From contig NZ_CP010536.1 of NCBI RefSeq assembly GCF_000832305.1, positions 4,458,717-4,522,716 on the forward strand: a stretch of 64,000 nt of DNA, written 5' to 3'. Of the stretch, positions 17,315 through 26,700 are shown one piece after another. The stretch is from Cupriavidus basilensis. Lineage in GTDB: Bacteria > Pseudomonadota > Gammaproteobacteria > Burkholderiales > Burkholderiaceae. Every line of letters begins with the position of its first letter. Position 1 is the first letter of the stretch. The position numbers and the translations under genes are program-made. The notes beneath the pieces were generated by a model that made no database searches, was not told the DNA's origin, and saw nothing but the letters and a program-made list of their open reading frames with translations.

Positions 17315-17713
17315 TACGGTCTCCTGTTCTTTTTCAGAGGATTGCCGGTGAACGGTTGCCGGCGTTGCTGGCGAGGACCGACCCGGAGGTGTCCGGCTGG
17401 CAGTGAAGCTGGCTGTCGGGGGCGGGAGAGTCGTGCGGTGCGCCGGCGCTGCGTGCGTTGACCGGGTGGCTCGGCGTTGTCTCCTGTCCCTGGCAGCGCT
17501 TGCATGCCGGACTTGTTCTTGGCTTTCTGACTTGGTCTGGCCGGTACAGCGGCCATGGCGCGATTCTAGGGGGTAGAAACTGTCAAAAGGCTGTCAATTT
17601 GTCAGGCAATGGGGTGGGGTTTACGTGGGGATGGATGTATGGACATTTGCTCTTTTAGACTTTTTGGTCTTTTTAGCGCCCTCTCATGTCCTGTCATGCC
17701 CTCTGATGTCCTG
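17315..17713. other. Intergenic region between tctC and tctE
   Basis: About 400 bases without a convincing gene. It must contain the tctC promoter, but no strong -35/-10 pair stood out. Near its left part is a G/T-rich stretch (17590-17640). The right end holds a small AGAC/GTCT hairpin region (17656-17672) followed by an imperfect tandem repeat that runs into the tctE stop codon. Confidence 0.5.
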
Positions 17714-17720
17714 TCATTCC
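17681..17720. repeat. Tandem 20-bp repeat overlapping the tctE 3' end
   Basis: Two adjacent 20-bp units (17681-17700 and 17701-17720) differ at two positions. The second unit contains the tctE stop codon (17714-17716), so the duplication touches the end of the reading frame. Confidence 0.7.
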
Positions 17721-19183
17721 CCGGTCGGCAGCGTCAGGACCGCCCGGACCCCTTTGCCCTGCAGCCCAGTCCCCAGCGCTACCGTGCCTCCGAAGCGCGC
17801 CGCCATTTCGCGGGAAATGGCCAGTCCCAGGCCGGAGCCCGGCTCCACGTTCCCAACCCGCCGGTAGAACCGCGCAAATACTTTCTCGCGTTCCTCGGCA
17901 GGAATGCCCGGCCCGTCGTCCTCCACCACCAGGCAGGCGGCGTCCCCGACGCGCGCGGCGGAAAGCGTGATGCGGCTGCCGCGCGGCGAATACTGGATCG
18001 CGTTGTGGACAAGATTGGCAAAGGCTTCGCGCAACAGCGCGGCATCGGCCCGCACGGGCAGCGCCAGCCCCTGTGGCCGCTCCCAGCCAAAATCCTGCTG
18101 CTTGCCGCGCGCCAGCGGCAAGTAGTCCAGCGCCACCTGCTCGGCCACGGCCACGGCATCGATCAGCTCCAGCGGTTCGGCGTCGCCAGGCGCGTCGCTG
18201 CCTGGGTGCTGCCGTACCCGCGCCAGCGCCAGCAACTGGTTGGTCAGGCGCGCGGCCTGCTCCAGCTGCGTGACGATGCCGCCTACCGCCTCCCCGGCGG
18301 CATCCCGCGCGCGCGCCGGGTCGGCGCTGGCGCAAAGCTGGCGCTGGGCGAATTCGGCCTGCGTCTTGAGGATGGCCAGCGGCGTGCGCAGCTGGTGCGC
18401 GGCGTCGGCGATGAACTGCGCCTGGGCCTGCGTCATGGCGGCCGAGCGCGACACATGGAGGTTGACCGCGTCAACCAGCGGGCGGACTTCCATGGGCACA
18501 TGGTCGAAGGCCAGCGGCGTGAGGTCGTCGGCGGAACGCGCCTGCACGTCGTCGCGCACGCGCGCCAGCGGGCGCAGCACATAGGTGATGCCGGCCACCA
18601 GGATGCCCGCGCTGATCAGGATCAGCAGCACGTCGCGCGCCAGCGCGCCGCGCCACACGGTGGCGATCAGCGCAAAGCGCGGCTCGGCGGTTTCCGCCAC
18701 CTGCACGAGCACGCGCATGTGGGCGTTGGGACGATACACCGGGTGCGCCAGCACGGCGATGCGCACCGGGTCGCCGCGATAGTCGGCGTCGTAGAAGCGA
18801 GGCTGGTTGCTGGCGATCTCTCCCCTGGGCAGCGGCAGGTCGTCGTAGCCGGTGACGGTTTCGATCTTGCCGTTGCGTTCCAGCGAGACGCGGTAGAAGA
18901 CATGGGTCTGCGCCGCGGTCTCGAACATCTCCATGGCGGCATCCGGCAGCGCGATCTGCACGCTTTCGCCGGCCATGCCGATGGCGTTGTCGATGGCGCG
19001 CACCGAGCCGTACAGCGAGCGGTCGTACGCCGCGTTGGCCGCATCGCGCAGCGTGCCGTAGGTCAGCCACGTGTCGAGCGCCATCATGGCCGCCAGCGCG
19101 GGCACGAGCAGCAGCAGCAACTGACGGCGCAGGCTGCCTTGCAGCCAGTGCCGCAACCAGTGCCGTGGCAGGCGGCTCAGCAT
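17714..19183 (-). CDS. tctE: Sensor histidine kinase of the TctE type
   Basis: This 489-residue inner-membrane kinase has a first helix at about residues 20-40, a periplasmic sensor region and a second helix near 185-205. A HAMP-like stretch follows, then the H-box FIADAAHQLRTPLA and an N box LVHNAIQYSP. The ATP-binding G boxes DDGPGIP and GSGLGLAI close the protein. It shares an ATGA overlap with the regulator gene upstream, so both are made from one message. It is expected to sense a carboxylate and phosphorylate TctD to switch on tctCBA. Confidence 0.9.
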   Translation of the reverse strand: MLSRLPRHWLRHWLQGSLRRQLLLLLVPALAAMMALDTWLTYGTLRDAANAAYDRSLYGSVRAIDNAIGMAGESVQIALPDAAMEMFETAAQTHVFYRVSLERNGKIETVTGYDDLPLPRGEIASNQPRFYDADYRGDPVRIAVLAHPVYRPNAHMRVLVQVAETAEPRFALIATVWRGALARDVLLILISAGILVAGITYVLRPLARVRDDVQARSADDLTPLAFDHVPMEVRPLVDAVNLHVSRSAAMTQAQAQFIADAAHQLRTPLAILKTQAEFAQRQLCASADPARARDAAGEAVGGIVTQLEQAARLTNQLLALARVRQHPGSDAPGDAEPLELIDAVAVAEQVALDYLPLARGKQQDFGWERPQGLALPVRADAALLREAFANLVHNAIQYSPRGSRITLSAARVGDAACLVVEDDGPGIPAEEREKVFARFYRRVGNVEPGSGLGLAISREMAARFGGTVALGTGLQGKGVRAVLTLPTGE

Positions 19184-19857
19184 CAGGGCTGTCCTTCCGG
19201 TTCCAGCAGGTAGCCGAAGCCACGCAGCGTGACGATGGTCACGCCGTGGCCCGAGAGCTTCTTGCGCAGCCGGTAGACCAGCACTTCGATGGCATCGGGG
19301 CTGACGTCGGCATCGAGCGAGAACACCTTGTCGAGCAGTTGTGCCTTGGTCAGCGGCTGGCCGCTCTTGGCCAGCAGCGCGCCCAGCAGGGTCGATTCGC
19401 GCGGGGTCAGCGCGAGCGGCGCGCCTTCAAGCGTAAAGCTGCGCGTTTCGCCGTCGAACACCAGCGTGCCGCACTGCAGGCGCGGATGGGCGCGGCCGCG
19501 GCTACGCCGGATCAGCGCCAGGATGCGGGCTTCCAGCTCGGCAATGGCAAAGGGCTTGGGCAGGTAATCGTCGGCGCCAAGGTTCAGGCCGCGCACGCGC
19601 TCGTCGAGCGTGTCTTGCGCGGTCAGGATCAGCACCGGGGTGCGGTCGTCGCGCCCGCGCATGGATTTGAGCACGGCCAGCCCGTCCTTGCCGGGCAGGC
19701 GCAGGTCCAGCACCACCACGTCGTATTCCTCGGCCATCAGCCGCGCCTCGGCCTGCAGGCCATCGGCCACATGCTCGATGACGAAGCCGCCCTGCTCCAG
19801 GGCACGCGCAACCCAGCGCGCCAGTTCAATCTCGTCTTCCACCAGCAATAAGCGCAC
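19183..19857 (-). CDS. tctD: OmpR-family response regulator of the TctD type
   Basis: The 224-residue regulator has a receiver domain (VRLLLVEDE acidic pair, VVVLDLRLPGKDG phospho-acceptor Asp, LTAQD, DDYLPKPF Lys). A winged-helix output domain ends in VTLRGFGYLLEPE. A GTG start at 19857 is chosen because GGGGAGG lies 6 bases upstream; a longer frame to 20031 has no ribosome site and would add an unrelated basic leader. It overlaps the kinase start by ATGA and is divergent from the binding-protein gene at 20109. Confidence 0.9.
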   Translation of the reverse strand: MRLLLVEDEIELARWVARALEQGGFVIEHVADGLQAEARLMAEEYDVVVLDLRLPGKDGLAVLKSMRGRDDRTPVLILTAQDTLDERVRGLNLGADDYLPKPFAIAELEARILALIRRSRGRAHPRLQCGTLVFDGETRSFTLEGAPLALTPRESTLLGALLAKSGQPLTKAQLLDKVFSLDADVSPDAIEVLVYRLRKKLSGHGVTIVTLRGFGYLLEPEGQP

Positions 19858-20108
19858 GGCGGTCCTCCCCTGCCAGATAAGCGTCCGTTTGAAATCATGC
19901 GATGGCTCTGCCGCCATGGCTGGCAAGGCCGCCGCCCCCGCGAGGACACGCCGCGGGCGCTTATAATACCTCCGCCCCGGGCTGCGCGCGGCGAGTGCGC
20001 CATGGCCCCTTTTGGCCACCGATGTCACCACCGATGGGTCCCGCCTTGCGCAAGCTGCCCCCCTCCCCGTCCCCCTTGCCCTTTCCCTTGCCTTTCACGC
20101 CTGCCCCC

Positions 20109-21266
20109 ATGGTTGCCGAACCACCAGCAAGCTGGCACCGGCGGCGTGTCCTGGCCGGCGCCGCCGCGGCCACGCTGGCGGGGCTGAGCCATGGCGTGGG
20201 TGCCCAGGCCTTGCCGCCGGTGCCGGCGGGCTATCCGGCAAGCTACGCCGAGATCATCGCGCGGGGCGTGCAGGAAGGCTCGGTCAACGTGCATGCCTCC
20301 ACCGACGTGGAGATCGCGCGGCCGCTGCTGGCCGCGTTCGAGGCACGCTACCCTGGCATCAAGGTGCGCTATCAGGACCTCAACACGCTGGAGCTCAACG
20401 GCCGCTTCCTGGCCGAGAGCGCCGCGCTGGGCGCGGGCCAGGTGGGCGGCCCCGACTACGCCGATGTGCTGTGGAGCACGGCAATGGACCTGCAGATCAA
20501 GCTCGTCAACGATGGCCATGCCCTGCGCTACCCCTCGCCCGAGCGGGCCGGCCTGCCGGCGTGGGCCGCCTGGCGTGACGAAGCCTGGGGCACCACCTTC
20601 GAGCCCGCCGTGATCGTCTACAACCGGCGCCATTTTGCCGGCATGCGCACGCCACGCAGCCGCACCGGACTGGCGCGCCTGCTGCAGGAAAACACCCCGC
20701 GCTGGCGCCAGCGGGTGGTGACCTACGATGTGGAAAAGTCCGGGGTGGGTTACCTGCTGGCGCAGCAGGACGCGCGCATGGGGGGGGAGTTCTGGTATCT
20801 GGCCCAGGCGCTGGGGCGCTGCGGCGTGCAGTTGTCCGCGTCCACCGCGAGCATGATCGAGCGCATCGCCTCCGGCGAATTCGTGCTGGGCTACAACCTG
20901 CTGGGTTCGTACGCGTTGTCGCTGATGGAGCGCGGGGCGCAGATCGATGTCATCGCGCCGCGCGACTACACGCTGGTGATGTCGCGCGTGGCCTTCATCG
21001 CGCGCCGCGCGCCGCATCCCAACGCGTCCCGGCTATGGCTGGATTTCCTGCTCTCGCGGGCGGGCCAGACGTTGCTGGGGCAGAGCGCCTCGCAGCTCTA
21101 CACGATCCGCACCGACACCGACAGCGAGCACACCGCCGCGGCGCTGTCGGAGCGGCTGGGCTACGCGCTCAAGCCGATCAGCGTCGGCCCCGGCCTGCTA
21201 GCAGCGCAGGACACGCTGCGCAAGCGCAATTTCCTGGCGCGCTGGCGCGAGGCCGTGCGCGGCTGA
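20109..21266 (+). CDS. ABC-type extracellular solute-binding protein (iron(III)/AfuA-like)
   Basis: The 385-residue protein has an N-terminal export signal with a twin-arginine-like stretch (WHRRRVLAGAAAATLAG). A bacterial substrate-binding fold of the iron/thiamine type follows (SVNVHASTDVEIARPLLAAF, WGTTFEPAVIVYNRRHF). No ABC permease or ATPase is adjacent. Binding proteins of this kind are often next to tctDE and may act as a sensor partner. A TATAAT sits at 19962-19967. The start is uncertain: in-frame ATGs occur at 20034 and 20109, neither with a clear ribosome site. Confidence 0.75.
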   Translation: MVAEPPASWHRRRVLAGAAAATLAGLSHGVGAQALPPVPAGYPASYAEIIARGVQEGSVNVHASTDVEIARPLLAAFEARYPGIKVRYQDLNTLELNGRFLAESAALGAGQVGGPDYADVLWSTAMDLQIKLVNDGHALRYPSPERAGLPAWAAWRDEAWGTTFEPAVIVYNRRHFAGMRTPRSRTGLARLLQENTPRWRQRVVTYDVEKSGVGYLLAQQDARMGGEFWYLAQALGRCGVQLSASTASMIERIASGEFVLGYNLLGSYALSLMERGAQIDVIAPRDYTLVMSRVAFIARRAPHPNASRLWLDFLLSRAGQTLLGQSASQLYTIRTDTDSEHTAAALSERLGYALKPISVGPGLLAAQDTLRKRNFLARWREAVRG

Positions 21267-21293
21267 GCGGCTCGCGCGCCGCCCGCGGCGAGA

Positions 21294-22049
21294 TCAGCCG
21301 GGCAGCGCTTTGGTGGCGAGTGCTTGCGCAGCCTGCCCGGTCTCGGCCTTCTTCTTGGCTTCCTGGCACATCGAGGCAACTTCTTCCTCCAGCTTGGGCA
21401 CGGGACGCGCCACATAGCCCTGGCGCAAGGCCGGCGAGAACTTGAGGGTGTCGATGAAGGCATCGGCCACCCGCTCGGCATTGGTCTCGAGATCGAAATC
21501 CTCGGGGGCGAACAGCCAGTGCGACAGCATGCCGCCAATCGAGGCGTGGAACACATTGACGGCCAGGTCCAGGTCGAGGTCGGCCGGCAATTGCCCGCGG
21601 TCGACAGCCATGCGCAGGTGCTCGCGCATCTTCACCGTGCCCTCCTGGTGCGACTGGCGCTGCCGCTCGAAGATGGCGCCGTTGTCCGCCACCATCTCGC
21701 ACTTGTGGAAAACGATCTCGAACACGCGCCGCCACTGCGGGTTTTCCACGGTCTGGCGCATCACAAAGGCGCAGATGTCGCGGATGCTGCCAAGCGGGTC
21801 TTCCTGGCTGGCGATGCGTCCCGGCTCGCACAGGGCCTCTAGCGGCAGGTGGACGCGGTCGGACATCGCGGCGAAGACATCGCTTTTGTTCTTGAAATGC
21901 CAGTAGATGGCGCCGCGCGTCACGCCGGCCGCCTCCGCAATATCGGCTAGCGAGGGGCGGGCAACGCCACGGGCGTGAAAAACCGCCTCGGCCGCGTCGA
22001 GAATGCGATGGCGTGTTTCAAGCGCCTCTTCCTTGGTGCGTCGGACCAT
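21294..22049 (-). CDS. acrR: TetR-family repressor of the efflux operon (AcrR/TtgR-like)
   Basis: The 251-residue protein has an N-terminal helix-turn-helix (RILDAAEAVFHARG, SLADIAEAAGVTRGAIYWHFKNKSDVF), which is the AcrR/TtgR signature. The C-terminal part is the variable drug-binding half with an extra Lys/Glu-rich end. It is transcribed away from the acrAB-oprM-type operon, and a near-perfect AcrR-like operator lies between them. It should repress the pump and probably itself, and release DNA on binding hydrophobic compounds. Confidence 0.9.
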   Translation of the reverse strand: MVRRTKEEALETRHRILDAAEAVFHARGVARPSLADIAEAAGVTRGAIYWHFKNKSDVFAAMSDRVHLPLEALCEPGRIASQEDPLGSIRDICAFVMRQTVENPQWRRVFEIVFHKCEMVADNGAIFERQRQSHQEGTVKMREHLRMAVDRGQLPADLDLDLAVNVFHASIGGMLSHWLFAPEDFDLETNAERVADAFIDTLKFSPALRQGYVARPVPKLEEEVASMCQEAKKKAETGQAAQALATKALPG

Positions 22050-22161
22050 GATGTTCTCTGCTGCCGGCCACGAAGGACCGGTCTGGTTTTGTCTCCCTGA
22101 GTGCTGGCGGTGAAGCCCGCCTTGCACTTTGCGCGCCACGCTGGCGCGTTAGGACGTGGTT

Positions 22162-22190
22162 TATATAGAGCGGCCTTCGCCGCGTTGCAA
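22162..22190 (-). promoter_or_regulatory. Candidate promoter of the TetR repressor gene
   Basis: Reading on the minus strand, TTGCAA (22185-22190) and TATATA (22162-22167) are 17 bp apart and point to the repressor gene. The operator at 22199-22222 abuts the -35, so self-repression is plausible. Confidence 0.5.
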
Positions 22191-22197
22191 CAAGTTC

Positions 22198-22226
22198 TTA
22201 CATACATGCTTGAATGTATATATAAT
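22198..22226 (+). promoter_or_regulatory. AcrR-type operator overlapping the efflux promoter
   Basis: Bases 22199-22222 read TACATACAT, then GCT, then TGAATGTATATA. This matches the 24-bp AcrR operator of enteric bacteria at about 20 positions and is a good dyad. A TATAAT -10 lies at 22221-22226 with a weak -35 (TTACAT, 22198-22203) 17 bp away, so the operator fills the promoter spacer. A bound repressor would exclude RNA polymerase. Confidence 0.8.
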
Positions 22227-22246
22227 ACGCGTTCGCCTGACTTTCG

Positions 22247-22374
22247 GCCAGCCCATCGGCGTGATGGGCTGGCAGACGGCGGCGCGCACCTCTGCACGGT
22301 TCACGCTGCCATGTCGGCATGTCGTTACTAATTTGCAACCTTTCGTCGCATGTGCCACGTCAGCGTTGCAAATT
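22247..22374 (+). promoter_or_regulatory. Structured 5' leader of the efflux operon
   Basis: Between the promoter and the acrA-like start are about 260 bases without a gene. They hold two inverted repeats: an 11-bp perfect hairpin with a 5-base loop (22247-22257 with 22263-22273), and 10-bp arms (22330-22339 with 22365-22374) separated by 25 bases. Neither is followed by a T-run, so they are leader structures rather than plain terminators. A role in message stability or translation is possible but unproven. Confidence 0.5.
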
Positions 22375-22496
22375 GTGGCTAGCATTACTCTTTTTGCCCG
22401 CCTCTGTGCCATCTGCCAGCGGTGGGCCGCGCCGTATCCGGATACGACACCGGGAGCGCATGCGGCCGATCTCAAATTGCCATCATGGGGTTATCG

Positions 22497-23729
22497 ATGA
22501 GGAAGTCCCAACGTATCACTTGCGTTGCCGCTGCCGTGTTGTCGGCGCTTGCGCTGTCCGCCTGCGGCGAAAAGAAGCCGCAGGGCGGCGCCATGCCGCC
22601 GCCGGAAGTGGGTGTCGTTACCGTCACGCCTACGACCGTTTCTGTTATCAATGAACTGCCGGGCCGCCTCGAAGGCGTGCGCACCGCCGAAGTACGGGCG
22701 CGGGTTTCCGGCATCGTGCTGTCCCGCAACTACACGGAAGGCGGCGAGGTCAAGGCAGGCCAGTTGCTGTTCAAGATCGACCCGGCGCCCTACCAGGCAC
22801 AACTCGAGTCGGCCAAGGCCAGCCTTGCCCGCGCCGAAGCCAACGCCGTGGCAGCCCGCCAGAAGGCCGAGCGCTACAAGCCGCTGGTCGCCGTCAATGC
22901 GGTGAGCAAGCAGGAATACGACGAAGCCGTGGCGGCCGCGGGCCAGGCCACCGCCGATATCGCCTCGGCCAAGGCTGCCGTCTCCACCGCCCAGATCAAC
23001 CTCGGCTACACCGCCGTCACCGCGCCCATCAGCGGCCGCGTGGGCCGCGCGCTGGTGACCGAAGGCGCGCTGGTCGGCAGCGGCGAAGCCACCAAGCTGA
23101 CCACGGTCGAGCAGGTCGACCCGATCCGGGTGACTTTCACCCAGCCCGCGAGCGAAGTGATGAAGCTGCGCCGCGCCATCGAGAGCGGCAAGGTCAAGGG
23201 CGTCGACGGTGGCGCCCGCGTCCATCTGTTCATCGAGGACGGCCGCGAGTACGAGCAAACCGGCAAGCTGCTGTTCTCGGACATGACGGTTGACCCGACC
23301 ACCGGCGCCATCACGCTGCGCGCGCAGTTCCCCAACGCCAAGCGCGAGCTGCTGTCGGGCACCTTCGTGCGCGTCAAGATCGAGCAGGGCGTGGACGAAA
23401 ACGCGCTGACCGTGCCGCAACGCGCGCTGATCCGCAATGCGCAAGGCGCATCGGTGATGGTGGTGGGCAGCGACGGCAACGTCGCGGCAGTGCCGGTCAA
23501 GGCGCCCCAGGCCATCGGCGAGAGCTGGATCGTCACCGAGGGCCTCAAGGGTGGCGAGAAGGTGATCGTCGAGGGCTTGCAGAAGGTCAAGGTCGGCGCG
23601 CCCGCCAAGGCCGTGCCGTTTGTCTCGAAGACCGCCGCCGCCTCGGCTCCCGACGCGCAGCCCGTCGCCAGCGGAGCCTCGGCTCCTGCCGCGGTGGCCG
23701 CTGACAAGGCCGACGCCAAGCAGGGCTAA
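22497..23729 (+). CDS. acrA: RND efflux periplasmic adaptor lipoprotein (AcrA/MexA-like)
   Basis: The 410-residue protein has a lipoprotein signal ending LALSAC, so its N-terminus is anchored to the inner membrane. Family landmarks are VRARVSGIVLSRNYTEGGEV, FKIDPAPYQAQLESAKASL (hairpin entry), NLGYTAVTAPISGRVGRALV and the C-terminal Ala/Ser-rich tail. It links the AcrB-type pump to the outer-membrane channel. ATG at 22497 has GGGG 6 bases upstream; an in-frame ATG at 22485 is less likely. The pump gene starts 30 bases after its stop. Confidence 0.95.
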   Translation: MRKSQRITCVAAAVLSALALSACGEKKPQGGAMPPPEVGVVTVTPTTVSVINELPGRLEGVRTAEVRARVSGIVLSRNYTEGGEVKAGQLLFKIDPAPYQAQLESAKASLARAEANAVAARQKAERYKPLVAVNAVSKQEYDEAVAAAGQATADIASAKAAVSTAQINLGYTAVTAPISGRVGRALVTEGALVGSGEATKLTTVEQVDPIRVTFTQPASEVMKLRRAIESGKVKGVDGGARVHLFIEDGREYEQTGKLLFSDMTVDPTTGAITLRAQFPNAKRELLSGTFVRVKIEQGVDENALTVPQRALIRNAQGASVMVVGSDGNVAAVPVKAPQAIGESWIVTEGLKGGEKVIVEGLQKVKVGAPAKAVPFVSKTAAASAPDAQPVASGASAPAAVAADKADAKQG

Positions 23730-23759
23730 TCACAGCGCAATTCGAAGGGAGCCAGTGCT

Positions 23760-26700
23760 ATGGCCAAGTTTTTTATTGACCGGCCGGTGTTCGCGTGGGT
23801 GCTCGCGCTGATCATCGTGCTGGGGGGCTTGCTGTCGGTGGTGCAACTGCCGATCGCCCAGTACCCCAACATCGCCCCGCCGACGATCTCGGTCACGGCG
23901 ACCTATCCGGGCGCATCCGCCAAGACGCTTGAAGACTCGGTCACCACGGTGATCGAGCAAGAGCTCAACGGTATTCCCGGGCTGCTTTACTACAACTCCA
24001 CCAGCGAAGCCACCGGCCTGTCGACGATCACGATCGCCTTCCAGCCGGGCTCCAACATCGACCTGAACTCGGTCGAGGTGCAGAACCGCCTCAAGCGCGT
24101 GGAAGCGCGCCTGCCGGCGGAAGTGCGCCAGCAGGGCGTGCGCGTGGACAAGGCCGGGAACAACTACATGATGTTCCTGACGGTCACGTCCAAGTCCGGG
24201 CAGGCCGACGCCATCCAGCTGGGCAACTACATCTCGTCCAGCGTGATCGATTCGATCCGTCGCGTGCCGGGCGTGGGCCAGGCCGACCTGTTCGGCACCG
24301 AGTACGCCATGCGCATCTGGGTGGACCCGGCCAAGCTGACCGGCTTCAACCTCACACCGCAGGACGTCACCGCCGCCATCTCGGAGCAGAACGTCCAGGT
24401 CGCCGTGGGCGAGCTGGGTGGCACGCCGTCGCCCAAGGGCACGGAGCTCAACGCCACCGTTACCACCGAGAGCCGCCTCACCACGCCGGAGCAGTTCGCC
24501 AACATCCTGCTGCGCACGAACCCGGACGGCTCCTCGGTGCGCATCAAGGACATCGGCCGCGTCGAACTCGGCGGCGCCGACTACTCCACGCTGGCCCGTA
24601 CCAACGGCAAGGCGTCGGCGGCCATCGCCATCAAGCTGGCCCCGAGCGGCAACGCCCTGGCCACCGCCACCGCGGTGCGCGCCAAGATGGAAGAGCTCTC
24701 CAAGTTCTTCCCGGCCGACTACCAGTACACCGTGCCTTACGACACGTCGGCCTTCGTCAAGATCTCGATCGAGGAAGTGATCAAGACCCTGGTCGAAGCC
24801 GTGGTGCTGGTGTTCCTGGTGATGTACCTGTTCCTGCAGAACATCCGCGCGACCATCATCCCGACGGTGGTGGTGCCGGTGGCCCTGCTGGGCACCACGG
24901 GCATGCTGCTGGCCTTCGGCTTCTCCATCAACGTGCTGACGATGTTCGGCATGGTGCTGGCGATCGGTATCCTGGTGGACGATGCGATCGTGGTGGTGGA
25001 AAACGTCGAGCGGATCATGAGCGAGGAAGGACTCTCGCCACGCGACGCCACGCGCAAGGCCATGGGCCAGATCACCGGCGCCATCGTCGGCATTACGCTG
25101 GTGCTGACCGCGGTGTTCATCCCGATGGCGTTCTTCTCGGGCTCGGTGGGTAACATCTACCGCCAGTTCTCGCTGTCGCTGATCGCGTCGATCGCGTTCT
25201 CGGCGCTGCTGGCCTTGACGCTCACGCCGGCGCTGTGCGCCACCTTGCTCAAGCCGGTCGAGGCGGGCCACCACCACGAGAAGAAGGGTTTCTTCGGCTG
25301 GTTCAACCGCACCTTCGCGCGCGCCGCCACCGGCTACCAGAGCATGGTGGGCCGCATCCTGGCGCGCGCCGGACGCTACCTGATCATCTACGCCCTGATC
25401 GTCGTCGGCATGGTGGTGCTGTTCAAGCGCCTGCCCTCCTCCTTCCTCCCCGAGGAAGACCAGGGCTACATGATCACGGTGGTGCAGCTGCCCAACGGCG
25501 CCACCCAGGAACGTACCATCGGCGTGCTCAAGCAGATCGAGGACTACTACCTGCAGAAGGAATCCAAGGTGGTGGACCAGATGATCACCGTGGCGGGCTT
25601 TTCCTTCTTCGGCCGCGGCCAGAACGGCGGTATCGCGTTCGTGCGCCTGAAGGACTGGAAGGATCGCGCCGGCAAGGACGAGACCGCGCAGGCACTGGTT
25701 GGCCGGGCGTTTGGTGCGCTGTCCTTCATCAAGGACGCCATCATCTTCCCGCTTAACCCGCCGGCGATCTCCGAGCTGGGCAACTCCTCGGGCTTCGACT
25801 TCCGCCTGCAGGACCGCACCGGCCAGGGTCACGCCAAGCTGATGGAAGCGCGCAACATGATGCTCGGCATGGCCGCGAAGAATCCTGCGCTGGTGGGGGT
25901 TCGCCCCGAAGGCCAGGAAGACGCGCCGCAGCTGCAGATCGACATCGACCGCGAGAAGGCGCGCACGCTGGGCGTTTCGGTGGCCAATATCAACTCGACG
26001 CTGGCCATCGCGTTCGGCTCTTCCTACGTCAACGACTTCATCTACGAAGGCCGTGTGCGCAAGGTGATCGCCCAGGCGGAAGGCAACGACCGCAAGCTGC
26101 CCGACGACCTGACCAAGCTGCGCGTGAAGAACAGCAACGGCGACATGGTCGCGTTCGCTGCCTTTGCCACTTCCAAGTGGATCATGGGCTCGCCGCGCCT
26201 GGAGCGTTACAACGGCTTGCCGGCGGTGAAGATCGCTGGCCAGGCCGCTCCGGGACGCAGTACCGGCGAAGCCATGAAGATCATGGAAGACAACTTCGCC
26301 AAGCTGCCGCCGGGCTTCGGCTTCGAGTGGTCGGGCCAGTCTTATGAAGAGCGCCTGGCCGGTTCGCAAGAGCCGATGCTGTACACGCTGTCGCTGATTA
26401 TCGTGTTCCTGTGCCTGGCCGCCCTCTACGAGAGCTGGTCGATCCCGGTCGCGGTGCTGCTGGTGGTGCCGCTCGGCGTGCTCGGCGCGCTGCTCGGCGT
26501 GACCCTGCGCGGCATGCCCAACGACGTGTACTTCAAGGTGGGCCTGATCGCGACGATCGGCCTGTCGGCGAAGAACGCCATCCTGATCGTGGAATTCGCC
26601 AAGGATCTGCAGGCCCAGGGCCGCAGCGTCATCGACGCTACGCTCGAGGCCGTGCACCTGCGGTTCCGCCCGATCCTGATGACCTCGATGGCCTTTATCC

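Noticed and set aside
20025..21017. Long minus-strand frame opposite the ABC binding protein
   Set aside because: No ribosome site and no recognisable domain; the plus-strand frame has an export signal and family motifs.
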